Numbered from the stretch's first letter, positions 54,236-63,669 are shown. The stretch: DNA of 64,000 nt from DATCMH01 sp036563505 (GCA_036563505.1 DATCMH010000007.1:62001-126000), one strand, 5' to 3'. Translations and numbers: made by a program. Notes: a model not told the origin generated them from the sequence alone.

Positions 54236-54250
54236 GCGCAGGACAACGAG

Positions 54251-54487
54251 ATGCAGACCTTCTTCGTCGAGATCAAGTGCCGCCTCGGCAAGACCTACGT
54301 GGTGGCGAGCGAGCTCGCCGACCGCGAGATCGCCTCCGAGATCTACTCGACGGCGGGCAATTACGACATCCTGGCGAAGTTTCACGTCGACGATGCCGTC
54401 GACATCGGTCACTTCGTGGCCCAGAACGTCCAGACGGTCCCGGAGATCCAGGACACGAAGACCATCATCACGTTCAAAGCTTTTTAG
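54251..54487 (+). CDS. stand-alone Lrp/AsnC ligand-binding (RAM) domain protein
   Basis: A 78-residue protein consisting only of a RAM domain (VEIKCRLGKTYVVASELADR; YDILAKFHVDDAVDIGHFVA; QTVPEIQDTKTIITFKAF). The DNA-binding half of Lrp is absent and not merely truncated, since a start codon with a nearby ribosome site (CAACGAG) opens at the domain edge. Such stand-alone domains are known and form ring-like assemblies that bind amino acids; partner unknown. It is 15 bp after the hydrolase gene. Confidence 0.9.
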   Translation: MQTFFVEIKCRLGKTYVVASELADREIASEIYSTAGNYDILAKFHVDDAVDIGHFVAQNVQTVPEIQDTKTIITFKAF

Positions 54488-54523
54488 AGCAGGCCCAGCC
54501 TTGACGAGCCTCTGGCGCGACCG

Positions 54524-55681
54524 TCAGCGGCAGCGCTCGACGAGCCGTTCGACAAAGGCGGCGCACCGCTCGAGTTCGCTCAAGGCGATCCACTCGTCGG
54601 CCTTGTGGGCCTGCTCGATGGAGCCGGGGCCGAGGATCACGGTCGGCACCTGCGCGACCTCGTGGAAAAGGCCGGCCTCCGTGCCGAAGGCGACCTTGCC
54701 GTGGTCGTTGCGGCCGGCCAGGCTCTTGGCCAGGGTGACTTCGGGCGCGTCCGGCGAGGCGTCGAGGCCGGGGAAGCCGGCATAGACGTCGAAGAAGAAG
54801 CCGGCGGCAGGGTCGATGGCCTTCATCGCGGGCTCGAGGACATCGCGGGCATAGGCGACCGTCTCGGCGACGTACTGGTCGGGATCCTCGGAGCCGATGG
54901 TGCGGTACTCGAAGACGATCTCGGCCTCATCCGGCACGATGTTGAGCGCCGTGCCGCCCCGGAAGACGCCGACATGCCCCGTGGAATGCGGCACGTCGTA
55001 GAGCGGGTCGCGCCCGCCCTCCGCGGCGAGCCGGTCGGCGATGCGCCGGATCTCGGCAACGAGACGGGCGCCCCATTCCACGGCGTTGACCCCTTGCGGC
55101 GCGAGGGAGGAATGACACGTCCGGCCGCGCACGGTGGCGCGCACGCTTCGCTTGCCCTTGTGGCCCGTGACCACCTGCATGCTGGTCGGTTCGCCGACGA
55201 AGCAGGCCTCGGCCCTGATGCCGGTGTCGCGCAGGTGCCGAACCAACCCCTTGGCACCGACACACCCGACCTCCTCGTCGTAGGACAAGGCGAGGTGGAT
55301 CGGACGGTGCAGCGGGGTGCGGCCGAGATCGTCCGCCGCGGCGAGGCATACGGCGAGAAAGCCCTTCATGTCGCAGGCACCCCGCCCGTAGGCGCGGCCG
55401 TCTTGGACGCGTAGTTGGAACGGGTCGCTGGACCAGGCCTGCCCGTCGACGGGCACGACGTCAGTGTGGCCCGAGAGGATGTATCCCTCGGCCTCCTTGG
55501 GCCCGATGCTTGCCCACAGGTTGGCCTTGAGCCCCGTCTCATCATAGATGCGCTCGCAGGCGAAACCCCGCTGCCGCAGGTAGTTTTCGGCCCAGTCGAT
55601 CAGGGCGAGGTTCGAGTTGCGGCTTGTCGTGTCGAACGCCACCAGCGTCGACAGAATCTCGAGGATTCTGTCCGATTTCAT
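54524..55681 (-). CDS. argE: acetylornithine deacetylase (M20 family)
   Basis: A 385-residue zinc deacylase of the ArgE subgroup, making ornithine from N-acetylornithine or removing acyl groups from related amino acids. Metal ligands are visible in ILSGHTDVVPVDG, GRGACDMKGFLAV and SYDEEVGCVGAKG, the last containing the catalytic Glu. SFLVGEP-like (CFVGEPTSMQVVTGHKGK) and the dimerisation lid domain are present. The gene begins 36 bp after the LysR stop on the same strand, divergent from the peptide transporter, which suggests a catabolic or peptide-linked role rather than arginine synthesis. Confidence 0.93.
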   Translation of the reverse strand: MKSDRILEILSTLVAFDTTSRNSNLALIDWAENYLRQRGFACERIYDETGLKANLWASIGPKEAEGYILSGHTDVVPVDGQAWSSDPFQLRVQDGRAYGRGACDMKGFLAVCLAAADDLGRTPLHRPIHLALSYDEEVGCVGAKGLVRHLRDTGIRAEACFVGEPTSMQVVTGHKGKRSVRATVRGRTCHSSLAPQGVNAVEWGARLVAEIRRIADRLAAEGGRDPLYDVPHSTGHVGVFRGGTALNIVPDEAEIVFEYRTIGSEDPDQYVAETVAYARDVLEPAMKAIDPAAGFFFDVYAGFPGLDASPDAPEVTLAKSLAGRNDHGKVAFGTEAGLFHEVAQVPTVILGPGSIEQAHKADEWIALSELERCAAFVERLVERCR

Positions 55682-55717
55682 GCACGCGCTCCTACCGGTC
55701 GTTCGACCTCTTTACCC

Positions 55718-56641
55718 TCAAACCGCCGAAGAATCCTGCTCCTGACGCACGAAATCGGCGAAGCGGCTCGCGACCGCGGGTCGCGTCCCAGACGTGAACA
55801 GGAACGAGGTTTCATAGGCGATTGCCGGGGCGAAAGGGCGGAACACGAGGTCGTTTCCGACGATGCGCGAGAGTGGGAACGGATTCGTCACCGCGACCCC
55901 GAGCCCGGCGCGGACCACGTCCGCCACGAAGAGAAGGGTGCTCGCCTCGAGCACGAAGCGGGGAGCGATGCCGTGATCCGCGAAGGCTCGTTCGATCCGC
56001 GCCCGCGACGAGAAGCGCTTCGTAACTGCAATGAGGGGCTGGCCCGCGAGTTCGGCCGGCGTGATGACCTCCAACCTGGCGAGCGGGTGCTCGCGACGCA
56101 GGAGAACATGGGCCTGAGAATGCCGGAAGGGTTCCGCGCGCACGCCAGCATGCAGGTCGGGAACGTCCACGACGCCGAGGTCGGCCGAGCCCTCCGCGAC
56201 GGCAAGCACCGCGTCGGTGTGGCGGACGATCTCGATCTGGATGCGCACCTCTGGCTCGAGCTGCATGAAGCGGATGACGAGAGGGGAAAGGAAGGCCTGG
56301 GCGATGGTCGGCGTCGCCGCGATGCGCAGCTGCGCCCCGGCGAGGACGGGATGTGGCCAGTGCTCCAGGCGCGCGAGCGCCGCAATGATCGGCGCCGCCT
56401 CGGCGTCGAGGGCGAAGGCTTCGGGCGTCGGCACGAGACGGCCGCCGTCACGCTGGAACAGCGCGCGCCCGAGGCGCTCCTCGAGAGCGGCGATGGCGCG
56501 GGAAATCGCCGGTTGCGACATGCCGAGCCGGCTCGCCGCGGCCGTCGTCTTGCGCGTGTCGATCACCGCCCGCAGCACTTCGAGCTCGCGGACGGTCGGC
56601 CGCGACGGGCGTGTCTCCTGCCTATGCGACGCTGGCATCAT
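55718..56641 (-). CDS. LysR-family regulator of the peptide-uptake module
   Basis: A 307-residue LysR regulator. The helix-turn-helix is in KTTAAASRLGMSQPAISRAI with the following AALEERLGRALFQRDGG. The effector domain shows QLRIAATPTIAQAFLSPLVI and VADVVRAGLGVAVTNPFPLS. Start candidates are the adjacent ATGs at 56641 and 56638; the frame runs to 56704. It precedes argE on the same strand and is divergent from the transporter operon, the usual arrangement for a LysR protein that controls its neighbour. Confidence 0.92.
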   Translation of the reverse strand: MMPASHRQETRPSRPTVRELEVLRAVIDTRKTTAAASRLGMSQPAISRAIAALEERLGRALFQRDGGRLVPTPEAFALDAEAAPIIAALARLEHWPHPVLAGAQLRIAATPTIAQAFLSPLVIRFMQLEPEVRIQIEIVRHTDAVLAVAEGSADLGVVDVPDLHAGVRAEPFRHSQAHVLLRREHPLARLEVITPAELAGQPLIAVTKRFSSRARIERAFADHGIAPRFVLEASTLLFVADVVRAGLGVAVTNPFPLSRIVGNDLVFRPFAPAIAYETSFLFTSGTRPAVASRFADFVRQEQDSSAV

Positions 56642-56678
56642 GCAATGCACCAAAGTTATATTCTTGCCTGATGACAAT

Positions 56679-56696
56679 CTACATAGCGCATAGTAG
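56679..56696. promoter_or_regulatory. candidate LysR operator
   Basis: CTACATAGCGCATAGTAG is an imperfect dyad (CTAC and GTAG ends around a GCGC centre) in the 158-bp divergent region, AT-richer than its surroundings. It lies about 40 bp from the LysR start. LysR proteins usually bind T-N11-A dyads in such positions. Confidence 0.4.
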
Positions 56697-56799
56697 CGTC
56701 GCAAGCATCCGTCGATGGACGGCTTTGCCCCCGCTTTCAGCTGGCTTACAGAAGCCGGAACGCGGGCGCTTACGCCCGACGAGAATGGAGGAGAACAGG

Positions 56800-58413
56800 A
56801 TGACGTTCGCTGCCCGGCTCGCCCTTGCCGGCTTGCCTCTCGCGCTCGCCGCCCTGCCGGCCGGAGCGCAGGAGCTCAAGATCGGCGTCGCCGCGGAGGT
56901 CACCTCCGTCGATCCGCATTTCCACAATGTCGGCCCCAACAACGCCCTGCGCCGGCACCTCTTCCCCGGCCTCGTGTCGAACGATGCCGACGCCAAGCTG
57001 CTGCCCGAACTCGCCGCTTCCTGGCGCGCCGTCGACGACACGACGTGGGAGTTCAAGCTGCGCCCCGGCGTAAAGTTCACGAACGGCTCCGACTTCACGG
57101 CGAAGGACGTGATCTACACGTTCTGCCGCATCCCGACGGTCGAGAACTCGCCCTCGTCCTTCACGGTCTTCACCCGCGGCGTCGCGGCGCTGGAGGCGCC
57201 CGATCCGCTGACGCTGATCGTCAAGACAGCCGCGCCGCAGCCGCTGTTCCCGAACAGCATGTCGTCGGTGGGCATCCTCTCGGCGGCGGCCTATGGCGGC
57301 GAGAACACGGTCTACAAGCCGACGGGCTGCGAGAACCTGGGCACGCCGCCCAAATCCGTCGACTTCAACGAGCCCGGCAAGGCGGTCGGCGCCGGCGCCT
57401 ACAAGCTCGCGAACTATACCCGCGGCACGCAGCTCGTGCTCGAGCGCAACGAGGCGTTCTGGGGCGAGAAGCCCCATTGGGCGAAGGTGACCTTCCGGCC
57501 CTTCACGAGCTCCGGCCCACGCGTCGCGGCGCTGCTCGCCGGCGACGTCGACCTCGTCGAGAACCCGCCGATTCAGGACTTCGACAAGATCAAGGGCGCG
57601 GGCTTCCAGATCGCGCAAGGCATCTCGAACCGCATCATCTACCTCCATCTCGACCAGTTCACCGACGCGAGCTGGAAGACGCCGGGGGTGAAAGGCACCG
57701 ACAAGAATCCCTTCCTCGACAAGCGCGTGCGCGAGGCGGTGTCGAAGGCGATCAACCGTCAGGCCATCGTCGACCGTATCATGGGCGGCGTCGCGCAGGC
57801 CGCGGGCGAGCTCCTGCCCGTGCCGCTCTTCGGCACTTCGCCCGACATGAAGCCGGACACCTTCGATCCGGAGCGGGCGAAGAAGCTCCTGGCCGAGGCC
57901 GGTTATCCCAACGGCTTCGAGGTGACGCTCGGCACGCCCAACGACCGCTACATCAACGACGAGAAGGTCGCCCAGGCTGCGGCCCAGATGCTGACCCGCA
58001 TTGGGATCAAGACGAGCGTCGATTCCATGACGGCGTCGACCTTCTTCTCCCGCCGCAACAAGCACGAGTTCTCGATGTACCTCGCCGGCTGGGGCGCGGA
58101 CACGAGCGAGATGTCGAACTCCCTCGTCGCTCTCGTCGCGACGCCCGATCCCAAGACGGGCTTTGGTCATACTAACCGCGGGCGCTACTCCAACCCCGAG
58201 GTCGACCGCCTCACGGCCGAGGCGCAGCGCACGATCGACGACGCCAAGCGCGAGGCGCTGCTTCGCCAGGCCTCGAAGCTCGCGATGAGCGATTACGGGA
58301 TCATCCCGCTCCACTTCGAAGTGACGCCCTGGGCCTTTCGCAAGGGGCTCAGCTACAAGGCGCGCATCGACCAGTACACGCTCGCGACCGACGTGAAGGC
58401 CGCGGGCTCTTAA
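56800..58413 (+). CDS. peptide ABC transporter substrate-binding protein
   Basis: A 537-residue periplasmic SBP_bac_5 protein. The signal peptide (MTFAARLALAGLPLALAALP, cleavage after AGA) is followed by the family start ELKIGVAAEVTSVDPHFHNV and by VDDTTWEFKLRPGVKFTNGS, the cluster-C signature. The ligand may be a di- or oligopeptide, an opine or a glutathione-like compound. GGAGGAG lies before the ATG at 56800. It is first of five genes: binding protein, two permeases and two ATPases. Confidence 0.95.
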   Translation: MTFAARLALAGLPLALAALPAGAQELKIGVAAEVTSVDPHFHNVGPNNALRRHLFPGLVSNDADAKLLPELAASWRAVDDTTWEFKLRPGVKFTNGSDFTAKDVIYTFCRIPTVENSPSSFTVFTRGVAALEAPDPLTLIVKTAAPQPLFPNSMSSVGILSAAAYGGENTVYKPTGCENLGTPPKSVDFNEPGKAVGAGAYKLANYTRGTQLVLERNEAFWGEKPHWAKVTFRPFTSSGPRVAALLAGDVDLVENPPIQDFDKIKGAGFQIAQGISNRIIYLHLDQFTDASWKTPGVKGTDKNPFLDKRVREAVSKAINRQAIVDRIMGGVAQAAGELLPVPLFGTSPDMKPDTFDPERAKKLLAEAGYPNGFEVTLGTPNDRYINDEKVAQAAAQMLTRIGIKTSVDSMTASTFFSRRNKHEFSMYLAGWGADTSEMSNSLVALVATPDPKTGFGHTNRGRYSNPEVDRLTAEAQRTIDDAKREALLRQASKLAMSDYGIIPLHFEVTPWAFRKGLSYKARIDQYTLATDVKAAGS

Positions 58414-58493
58414 AGATCTGACCGGGCGCGGGGCGGCCATCGCTTGACCCCGCGCCCCTCCCCTCGCCCCGGCGCGCAGGCGGATCGGAACCC

Positions 58494-59471
58494 ATGCTCG
58501 TTTATCTCATCCGCCGCATCGGCCAGTCGCTTCTCGTCCTGGCGGCGATGGCGACCCTCGTCTTCGTCGCCGTCTACGCGGTGGGCGACCCGGTCGACAT
58601 CCTCGCGAACCCCGACGCGGACCAAGCCGAGCGTGCGGCCATCGCTCAGCGCCTCGGCCTTGATCGACCGCTCTGGGCGCAGTTCGGCACCTTCGTGGGA
58701 AATGCTCTCCAGGGTGATCTCGGCCGCTCCTTCGTCTACAACGAGCCGGCGGTCAGCGTGATCGCACAACGGCTACCTGCGACACTGGAGTTGGCGCTCG
58801 CGGGGCTCGTCTTCTCCATCGTGATCGGCATCCCCCTCGGCGTGCTCGCCGGCCGCAAGCCGGAGAGCCTCCTCGGGCGCTCGATCATGTCGGGCTCGAT
58901 CCTCGGCTTCTCGCTGCCGAACTTCTGGATCGGCCTCATGCTGATCCTGTTCTTCGCCGTGGAGCTCAAGGTTCTGCCGGCGAGCGGGCGCGGGCCCACC
59001 ACCTCGGTGCTGGGCATTCAGACGGCGCTGTTCACCTGGGACGGTCTCAGGCACCTCATCATGCCGGCCTTCACGCTCGCGCTCTACAAGGCGGCCCTCG
59101 TGATCCGCATCGCCCAGGCCGGCACCCGCGAGGTCATGCTCCAGGACTACATCCGCTTCGCCCGGGCCAAGGGCCTGTCGTGGTCGCGGATCGTCGGCGT
59201 CCACGTCATGAAGAACATCATGATCCCGGTGATTACCGTGCTCGGCCTCGAGCTCGGGTCCATGATCGCCTTCGCCGTCGTGACGGAGACGGTCTTCGCC
59301 TATCCGGGGATGGGCAAGCTCCTGATCGATTCCATCAACCGCCTCGATCGCCCGATCATCGTCGCCTACCTCATGATGACGGTGCTGATCTTCGTCGTGA
59401 TCAACCTCGTGGTCGACCTGCTCTACGCCGCCGTCGACCCACGGGTGCGCCTCGCCGAGGCGAAGGGCTGA
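58494..59471 (+). CDS. peptide ABC transporter permease (DppB/GsiC type)
   Basis: A 325-residue inner-membrane permease with six helices. The N-terminal helix and cap (MLVYLIRRIGQSLLVLAAMA) are typical of DppB. The EAA loop that contacts the ATPases is DYIRFARAKGLSWSRIVGVH, followed by FAYPGMGKLLIDSINRLDRP. It starts 80 bp after the binding protein stop and ends five bases before the second permease gene. Confidence 0.95.
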   Translation: MLVYLIRRIGQSLLVLAAMATLVFVAVYAVGDPVDILANPDADQAERAAIAQRLGLDRPLWAQFGTFVGNALQGDLGRSFVYNEPAVSVIAQRLPATLELALAGLVFSIVIGIPLGVLAGRKPESLLGRSIMSGSILGFSLPNFWIGLMLILFFAVELKVLPASGRGPTTSVLGIQTALFTWDGLRHLIMPAFTLALYKAALVIRIAQAGTREVMLQDYIRFARAKGLSWSRIVGVHVMKNIMIPVITVLGLELGSMIAFAVVTETVFAYPGMGKLLIDSINRLDRPIIVAYLMMTVLIFVVINLVVDLLYAAVDPRVRLAEAKG

Positions 59472-59476
59472 GCGCC

Positions 59477-60412
59477 ATGGCCGATACCGTTCAACCGACC
59501 GCCCTCGCGGTTGCCGACGAGCCTGCGCCGGTCGAGCGCGGCGAGAGCCTGTGGCGGCGCCACGCTTCCACTTTCGTCCAGAAGAGCGGGGCCGTCATCG
59601 GACTCGTCCTGCTGGTGCTTCTCGTCCTGGCCGCGGTCTTCGCGCCGCTGCTGGCGCCGCAGAACCCTTACGACCTGTCGCAGCTCGACATCATGGACAA
59701 CATGCTGGCGCCCGGCGAGGCGCTGGCGTCGGGCCAGATCGCCTGGCTCGGCACGGACGACCAGGGCCGCGACATGCTCTCCGCGATTCTCTACGGGCTG
59801 AGGATCTCGCTCCTCGTCGGAACGATCTCGGTCGTGGTGGCCTGCCTCGTCGGAGCGTCGGTCGGGGTGCTCGCAACCTACGCCGGTGGGCGCGTCGAAT
59901 CCGTCGTGATGCGCCTCGTCGACCTGCAGCTCTCGTTCCCGGCGATCCTCGTCGCCCTCGTGCTGCTCGCCGTCTTCGGGCGCGGCATCGACAAGGTGAT
60001 CCTGGCCCTCGTTATCGTGCAATGGGCCTACTTCGCCCGCACCGTGCGCGGCTCGGCGGTGGTGGAGAAGCGGCGGGAATACATCGAGGCCGCGCGTTGC
60101 CTCGCGCTGCCCAAGCGCCGCGTCGTCTTCCGCCACCTCCTCCCGAACTGCCTGCCGCCGCTCATCGTCATCGCGACCATAGACATCGCCCGCGCCATCG
60201 CGCTCGAAGCCACGCTCTCGTTCCTCGGCGTGGGCGTGCCTGTCACCGAGCCGTCCCTCGGTCTCCTCATCGCCAAGGGCTACAACTACCTGCTCTCGGG
60301 CAAGTACTGGATCTCCACCTTTCCCGGCGTGGTGCTCGTCATCGCCATCGTCGCCATCAACCTCGTCGGCGACCGCCTGCGCGACGTGCTCAACCCTCGT
60401 TTAAGCCGATGA
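59477..60412 (+). CDS. peptide ABC transporter permease (DppC/GsiD type)
   Basis: A 311-residue second permease. After a cytoplasmic N-terminus it has the DppC membrane entry (GAVIGLVLLVLLVLAAVFAP), LGTDDQGRDMLSAILYGLRI, and the EAA loop REYIEAARCLALPKRRVVFR with LPNCLPPLIV. ATG at 59477, five bases after the first permease stop. Its own stop overlaps the next start by four bases. Confidence 0.95.
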   Translation: MADTVQPTALAVADEPAPVERGESLWRRHASTFVQKSGAVIGLVLLVLLVLAAVFAPLLAPQNPYDLSQLDIMDNMLAPGEALASGQIAWLGTDDQGRDMLSAILYGLRISLLVGTISVVVACLVGASVGVLATYAGGRVESVVMRLVDLQLSFPAILVALVLLAVFGRGIDKVILALVIVQWAYFARTVRGSAVVEKRREYIEAARCLALPKRRVVFRHLLPNCLPPLIVIATIDIARAIALEATLSFLGVGVPVTEPSLGLLIAKGYNYLLSGKYWISTFPGVVLVIAIVAINLVGDRLRDVLNPRLSR

Positions 60413-61398
60413 CCGCCGCCATCCTCTCCGTCCGCGACCTCACCGTCACCTTCGGCACTCGCGAGGGCCCGCTGACGGCCGTCGACGGCGTCTCTTTCAA
60501 CGTGCATCGCGGCGAGGTGCTGGGCCTCGTCGGCGAGTCCGGTTCGGGCAAGTCGGTGACGGGGCTCGCGATCCTCGGCCTCATCGACGCGCCCGGCCAG
60601 ATCGCCGGCGGCTCGATCCGGCTCGAAGGCGAGGAGCTCGTCGGCAAGCCCGAGGGCGAGTTGCGCCGGCTGCGCGGCAAGCGCCTGGCCATGATCTTTC
60701 AAGATCCCATGACGACGCTCAACCCGGTCCTGCGCATCGACACGCAGATGATCGAGGCGGTGCGGGCGCACGACAAGGTCTCGGAGAAGGCAGCCCGCGC
60801 GCGGGCTCGCCAAGCCCTCGTCCAGGTCGGTATCCCCTCCCCTGACGAGCGGCTCACGGCCTACCCGCACCAGTTCTCCGGCGGCATGCGCCAGCGCGTG
60901 GCCATCGCGACCGCCCTGCTGCACCGGCCCGCGGTGCTCATCGCCGACGAGCCGACGACGGCCCTCGACGTCACGATCCAGGCCCAGATCCTCGCCGAGG
61001 TTCAAAACCTCTGCACCGAGACCGGAACGGCCATGGTCTGGGTGACGCACGACCTCTCCGTCATCGCAGGCCTCGCCGATCGGATCGCGGTCATGTATGC
61101 GGGCCGGGTCGTCGAGACGGGCACCGTGGCCGACACGCTCGAGCGCCCGATTCACCCCTACACCGCAGGCCTCATCGCCTCTGTGCCGAGCCGGAACAAG
61201 CGCGGCGTGCCGCTGGCCCAGATCCCGGGCATGACCCCGTCGCTGGGCCGGCTTCCCCCGGGCTGCCCCTTTCATCCGCGCTGCCCGCGCGCCACGGCCG
61301 TGTGCAAATCGGTGATCCCGGCTGCAACGCCTTATGAGGCGTCGCGCAGCGCGCGCTGCCATCACCCGCTGCTCGGCCCCGAGACGGTGGCTGCGTGA
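60409..61398 (+). CDS. peptide ABC transporter ATP-binding protein (DppD type)
   Basis: A 329-residue ATPase. Walker A is GLVGESGSGKSVTGLA, the Q loop IFQDPMTTLNPV, the signature FSGGMRQRVAIA, Walker B LIADEPTTALD, and the H loop VTHDLSVI. The C-terminal oligopeptide-transporter extension carries the Cys-rich motif GCPFHPRCPRATAVC, which binds an Fe-S cluster in some relatives. The ATG overlaps the permease stop by four bases. Confidence 0.95.
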   Translation: MTAAILSVRDLTVTFGTREGPLTAVDGVSFNVHRGEVLGLVGESGSGKSVTGLAILGLIDAPGQIAGGSIRLEGEELVGKPEGELRRLRGKRLAMIFQDPMTTLNPVLRIDTQMIEAVRAHDKVSEKAARARARQALVQVGIPSPDERLTAYPHQFSGGMRQRVAIATALLHRPAVLIADEPTTALDVTIQAQILAEVQNLCTETGTAMVWVTHDLSVIAGLADRIAVMYAGRVVETGTVADTLERPIHPYTAGLIASVPSRNKRGVPLAQIPGMTPSLGRLPPGCPFHPRCPRATAVCKSVIPAATPYEASRSARCHHPLLGPETVAA

Positions 61399-62450
61399 GT
61401 TCGAGCATGACGCCTCTCATCTCCCTCACCGACGTCTCCCGCCGGTTCACGAAGCCCCTCGACGCCGCCGAGAAGGTGGCGAACCTGTTCGGCGCGGGTC
61501 TCAAGGAGCAGGTCGTCCGCGCCATCGACGCGGTGAGCTTCGACGTCGCCGAGGGCGAGGTCGTAGGCCTCGTCGGGGAGTCGGGCTGCGGAAAGTCGAC
61601 CCTCGGCCGGGTCGTGGCCGGCATCCTCGACCCGAGTGCCGGCCAAGTGACCTTCCAGGGCCGGGATGTCGCCGGCCTCAATGCCCGGGAGCGCCGCGCC
61701 GCGGACCTCGCGATCCAGATGGTCTTCCAGGATCACATGGCGGCGCTGAACCCCCGCAAGCGCGTCGTCGAGATCATCGGCGAGGCGCCCGTCGTGCACG
61801 GCCTCGTGCCGGCGAGCGGGATGGAGGCCTACGTCGCCGAGGTGATGAGGACAGTGGGCCTCGATCCGGCGACGCGCCAGCGCTATCCGCACCAGTTCTC
61901 CGGCGGCCAGCGCGCCCGCATCGGCATCGCCCGGGCGCTCGCGGTCAAGCCGAAGGTGCTGGTCTGCGACGAATCGACGGCGGCCCTCGACGTGTCGATC
62001 CAGGCGCAGGTGCTCAACCTGTTCATGGACCTGCGCCGGGAGCTCGGCCTCACCTACATCTTCGTCAGCCACGACCTCGGCGTCGTCGAGCACATCTCCG
62101 ACCGGGTCGCGGTGATGTATCTCGGCCGCATCGTCGAGCTTTCGCCGACGGAGGCGCTCTTCGAGGCGCCGAATCACCCCTACACGCAGGCGCTCCTCGA
62201 CGAGGTGCCGAAGCTCGACGCCCGCAAGCGCAAGTTCTCGGCGCTCAAGGGCGAGATCCCCTCCCCACTTAATCCGCCCTCAGGGTGCCACTTCCACCCG
62301 CGCTGCCCGCACGCCTTCGACCGCTGCAAGGTGGATCGGCCGGCGCTCAAGGCGATCGGGCCAGGGCGGTTCTCCGCCTGCCACCTGAATGACGAGGACG
62401 ACCCGCGGCCGGGCAAGGCCGTGTCGGACGGCGCGGTGCTCGCGGCCTGA
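61395..62450 (+). CDS. peptide ABC transporter ATP-binding protein (DppF type)
   Basis: A 351-residue second ATPase. Walker A is GLVGESGCGKSTLGRV, the Q loop MVFQDHMAALNPRK, the signature FSGGQRARIGIA, Walker B VCDESTAALD, and the H loop VSHDLGVV. The C-terminal Cys motif is GCHFHPRCPHAFDRC. The Q loop has the D-H variant and Walker B has E-S-T instead of E-P-T/S. The GTG at 61395 overlaps the previous stop by four bases; an ATG at 61407 is an alternative. Its stop abuts the convergent acyl-CoA dehydrogenase stop directly. Confidence 0.94.
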   Translation: MSSSMTPLISLTDVSRRFTKPLDAAEKVANLFGAGLKEQVVRAIDAVSFDVAEGEVVGLVGESGCGKSTLGRVVAGILDPSAGQVTFQGRDVAGLNARERRAADLAIQMVFQDHMAALNPRKRVVEIIGEAPVVHGLVPASGMEAYVAEVMRTVGLDPATRQRYPHQFSGGQRARIGIARALAVKPKVLVCDESTAALDVSIQAQVLNLFMDLRRELGLTYIFVSHDLGVVEHISDRVAVMYLGRIVELSPTEALFEAPNHPYTQALLDEVPKLDARKRKFSALKGEIPSPLNPPSGCHFHPRCPHAFDRCKVDRPALKAIGPGRFSACHLNDEDDPRPGKAVSDGAVLAA

Positions 62451-63662
62451 TCAGGGGCTTGCCACGGGCCAGCGCCAGAAATCCTGGCCGGCGCTCTCCA
62501 GGTTGCGGTTTAGCACCATGCGATGTACCTCGTCGGCGCCGTCAACGAGGCGGGCCTGGCGGGCGTAGCGGTAGATCCACTCCAGGACCGTGTCCTTGGA
62601 GTAGCCCCGCGCGCCGTTGATCTGGATCGCTGTGTCCGCGGCCTCATGCAGAACGTTGGCGACCTGGACTTTGGCCATCGAGACCTCGGCGCGAGCGAAG
62701 CTGCCCTGGTCGAGCGCCCAGGCCGCCTTCATGACCAAGAGCCGCCCGATCTCAATGTTCATGGCAAGCCGCCCCAGCATGAGCTGCACGCTCTCGCGGT
62801 CGGCGAGGCGCACCCCGAAGCCGTGGCGCTCGGCGGCGTAGTCGCGGGCGATCTCGACGCAGCGCTTGGCGAGCCCCAGCCAGCGCATGCAGTGGGTGAG
62901 GCGCGCCGGCCCGAGGCGGATCTGGGTGACCTTGAGGCCCTGGCCCTCTCCGAGCAGAACGTCCTCGGCCGCGACCTCGAGGCCGTCGAATTCGAGCTCG
63001 CAATGACCGCCGTGCTCCTCGGGCCCCATGATCGGGATACGGCGCAAGATGCGCCAGCCGGGCTGGTCCTTGTGGAAGAGGAAGGCCGTGAGCCCGGTGC
63101 GCGGGTCATCGGAAGTGCGGGCCATCAGGATGAAGTGGGCGGCCTCCTCGGCGCCGGTGATGTACCACTTGCGCCCGGTGATCCGGTACGCGCTGTTACC
63201 CTGCTTCTCGGCCCTCGTCTGGATCATCGACGGGTCGGACCCGCCGCCGGGATGGGGCTCGGTCATGGCGAAAGCCGAGCGCACCTCGCCGCGCACGATC
63301 GGATCGAGCCAGCGCGCCTTCTGCTCCGGCGTCCCGATCTTCTCCAGGACCTGCATGTTGCCGTCGTCGGGGGCCGCGGCGTTGAAGACCACGGGGCCGA
63401 AGATGGAACGGTTCATGGCTTCGTAGGTCACGGCCATGCCGACCTTGGTCAGCCCCTGCCCGCCGGTTTCTTTCTGCAGTTGCAGGCACCAGAGCCCTTC
63501 GGCCCGCGCCTTGGCGCGAAGAGAGGCCAGCAAGTCGAGCCGGATGTTCTCGTGGGCATCGTAGGCGGCGCGGTCGGCCTCGAGCGGGATCAGCTCACGC
63601 TCGACGAACGCGGCGATGCGCGCGCGAAAATCCTCGATCTCGGGGGCGATGTGAAAATCCAT
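62451..63662 (-). CDS. acyl-CoA dehydrogenase
   Basis: A 403-residue FAD enzyme oxidising acyl-CoA to enoyl-CoA. FAD and substrate segments are FAMTEPHPGGGSDPSMIQTR and ITGRKWYITGAEEAAHFI. The C-terminal region has GARGYSKDTVLEWIYRYARQ, with the catalytic Glu expected near the C-terminal YRYARQARLVDGADEVH. The sequence resembles the ACAD10/11-like or CaiA-like subgroup. The substrate is not determined. ATG at 63662 with GAGGA upstream, seven bases after the SDR stop, so the two are one operon. Confidence 0.93.
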   Translation of the reverse strand: MDFHIAPEIEDFRARIAAFVERELIPLEADRAAYDAHENIRLDLLASLRAKARAEGLWCLQLQKETGGQGLTKVGMAVTYEAMNRSIFGPVVFNAAAPDDGNMQVLEKIGTPEQKARWLDPIVRGEVRSAFAMTEPHPGGGSDPSMIQTRAEKQGNSAYRITGRKWYITGAEEAAHFILMARTSDDPRTGLTAFLFHKDQPGWRILRRIPIMGPEEHGGHCELEFDGLEVAAEDVLLGEGQGLKVTQIRLGPARLTHCMRWLGLAKRCVEIARDYAAERHGFGVRLADRESVQLMLGRLAMNIEIGRLLVMKAAWALDQGSFARAEVSMAKVQVANVLHEAADTAIQINGARGYSKDTVLEWIYRYARQARLVDGADEVHRMVLNRNLESAGQDFWRWPVASP

Positions 63663-63669
63663 GCTGTCC

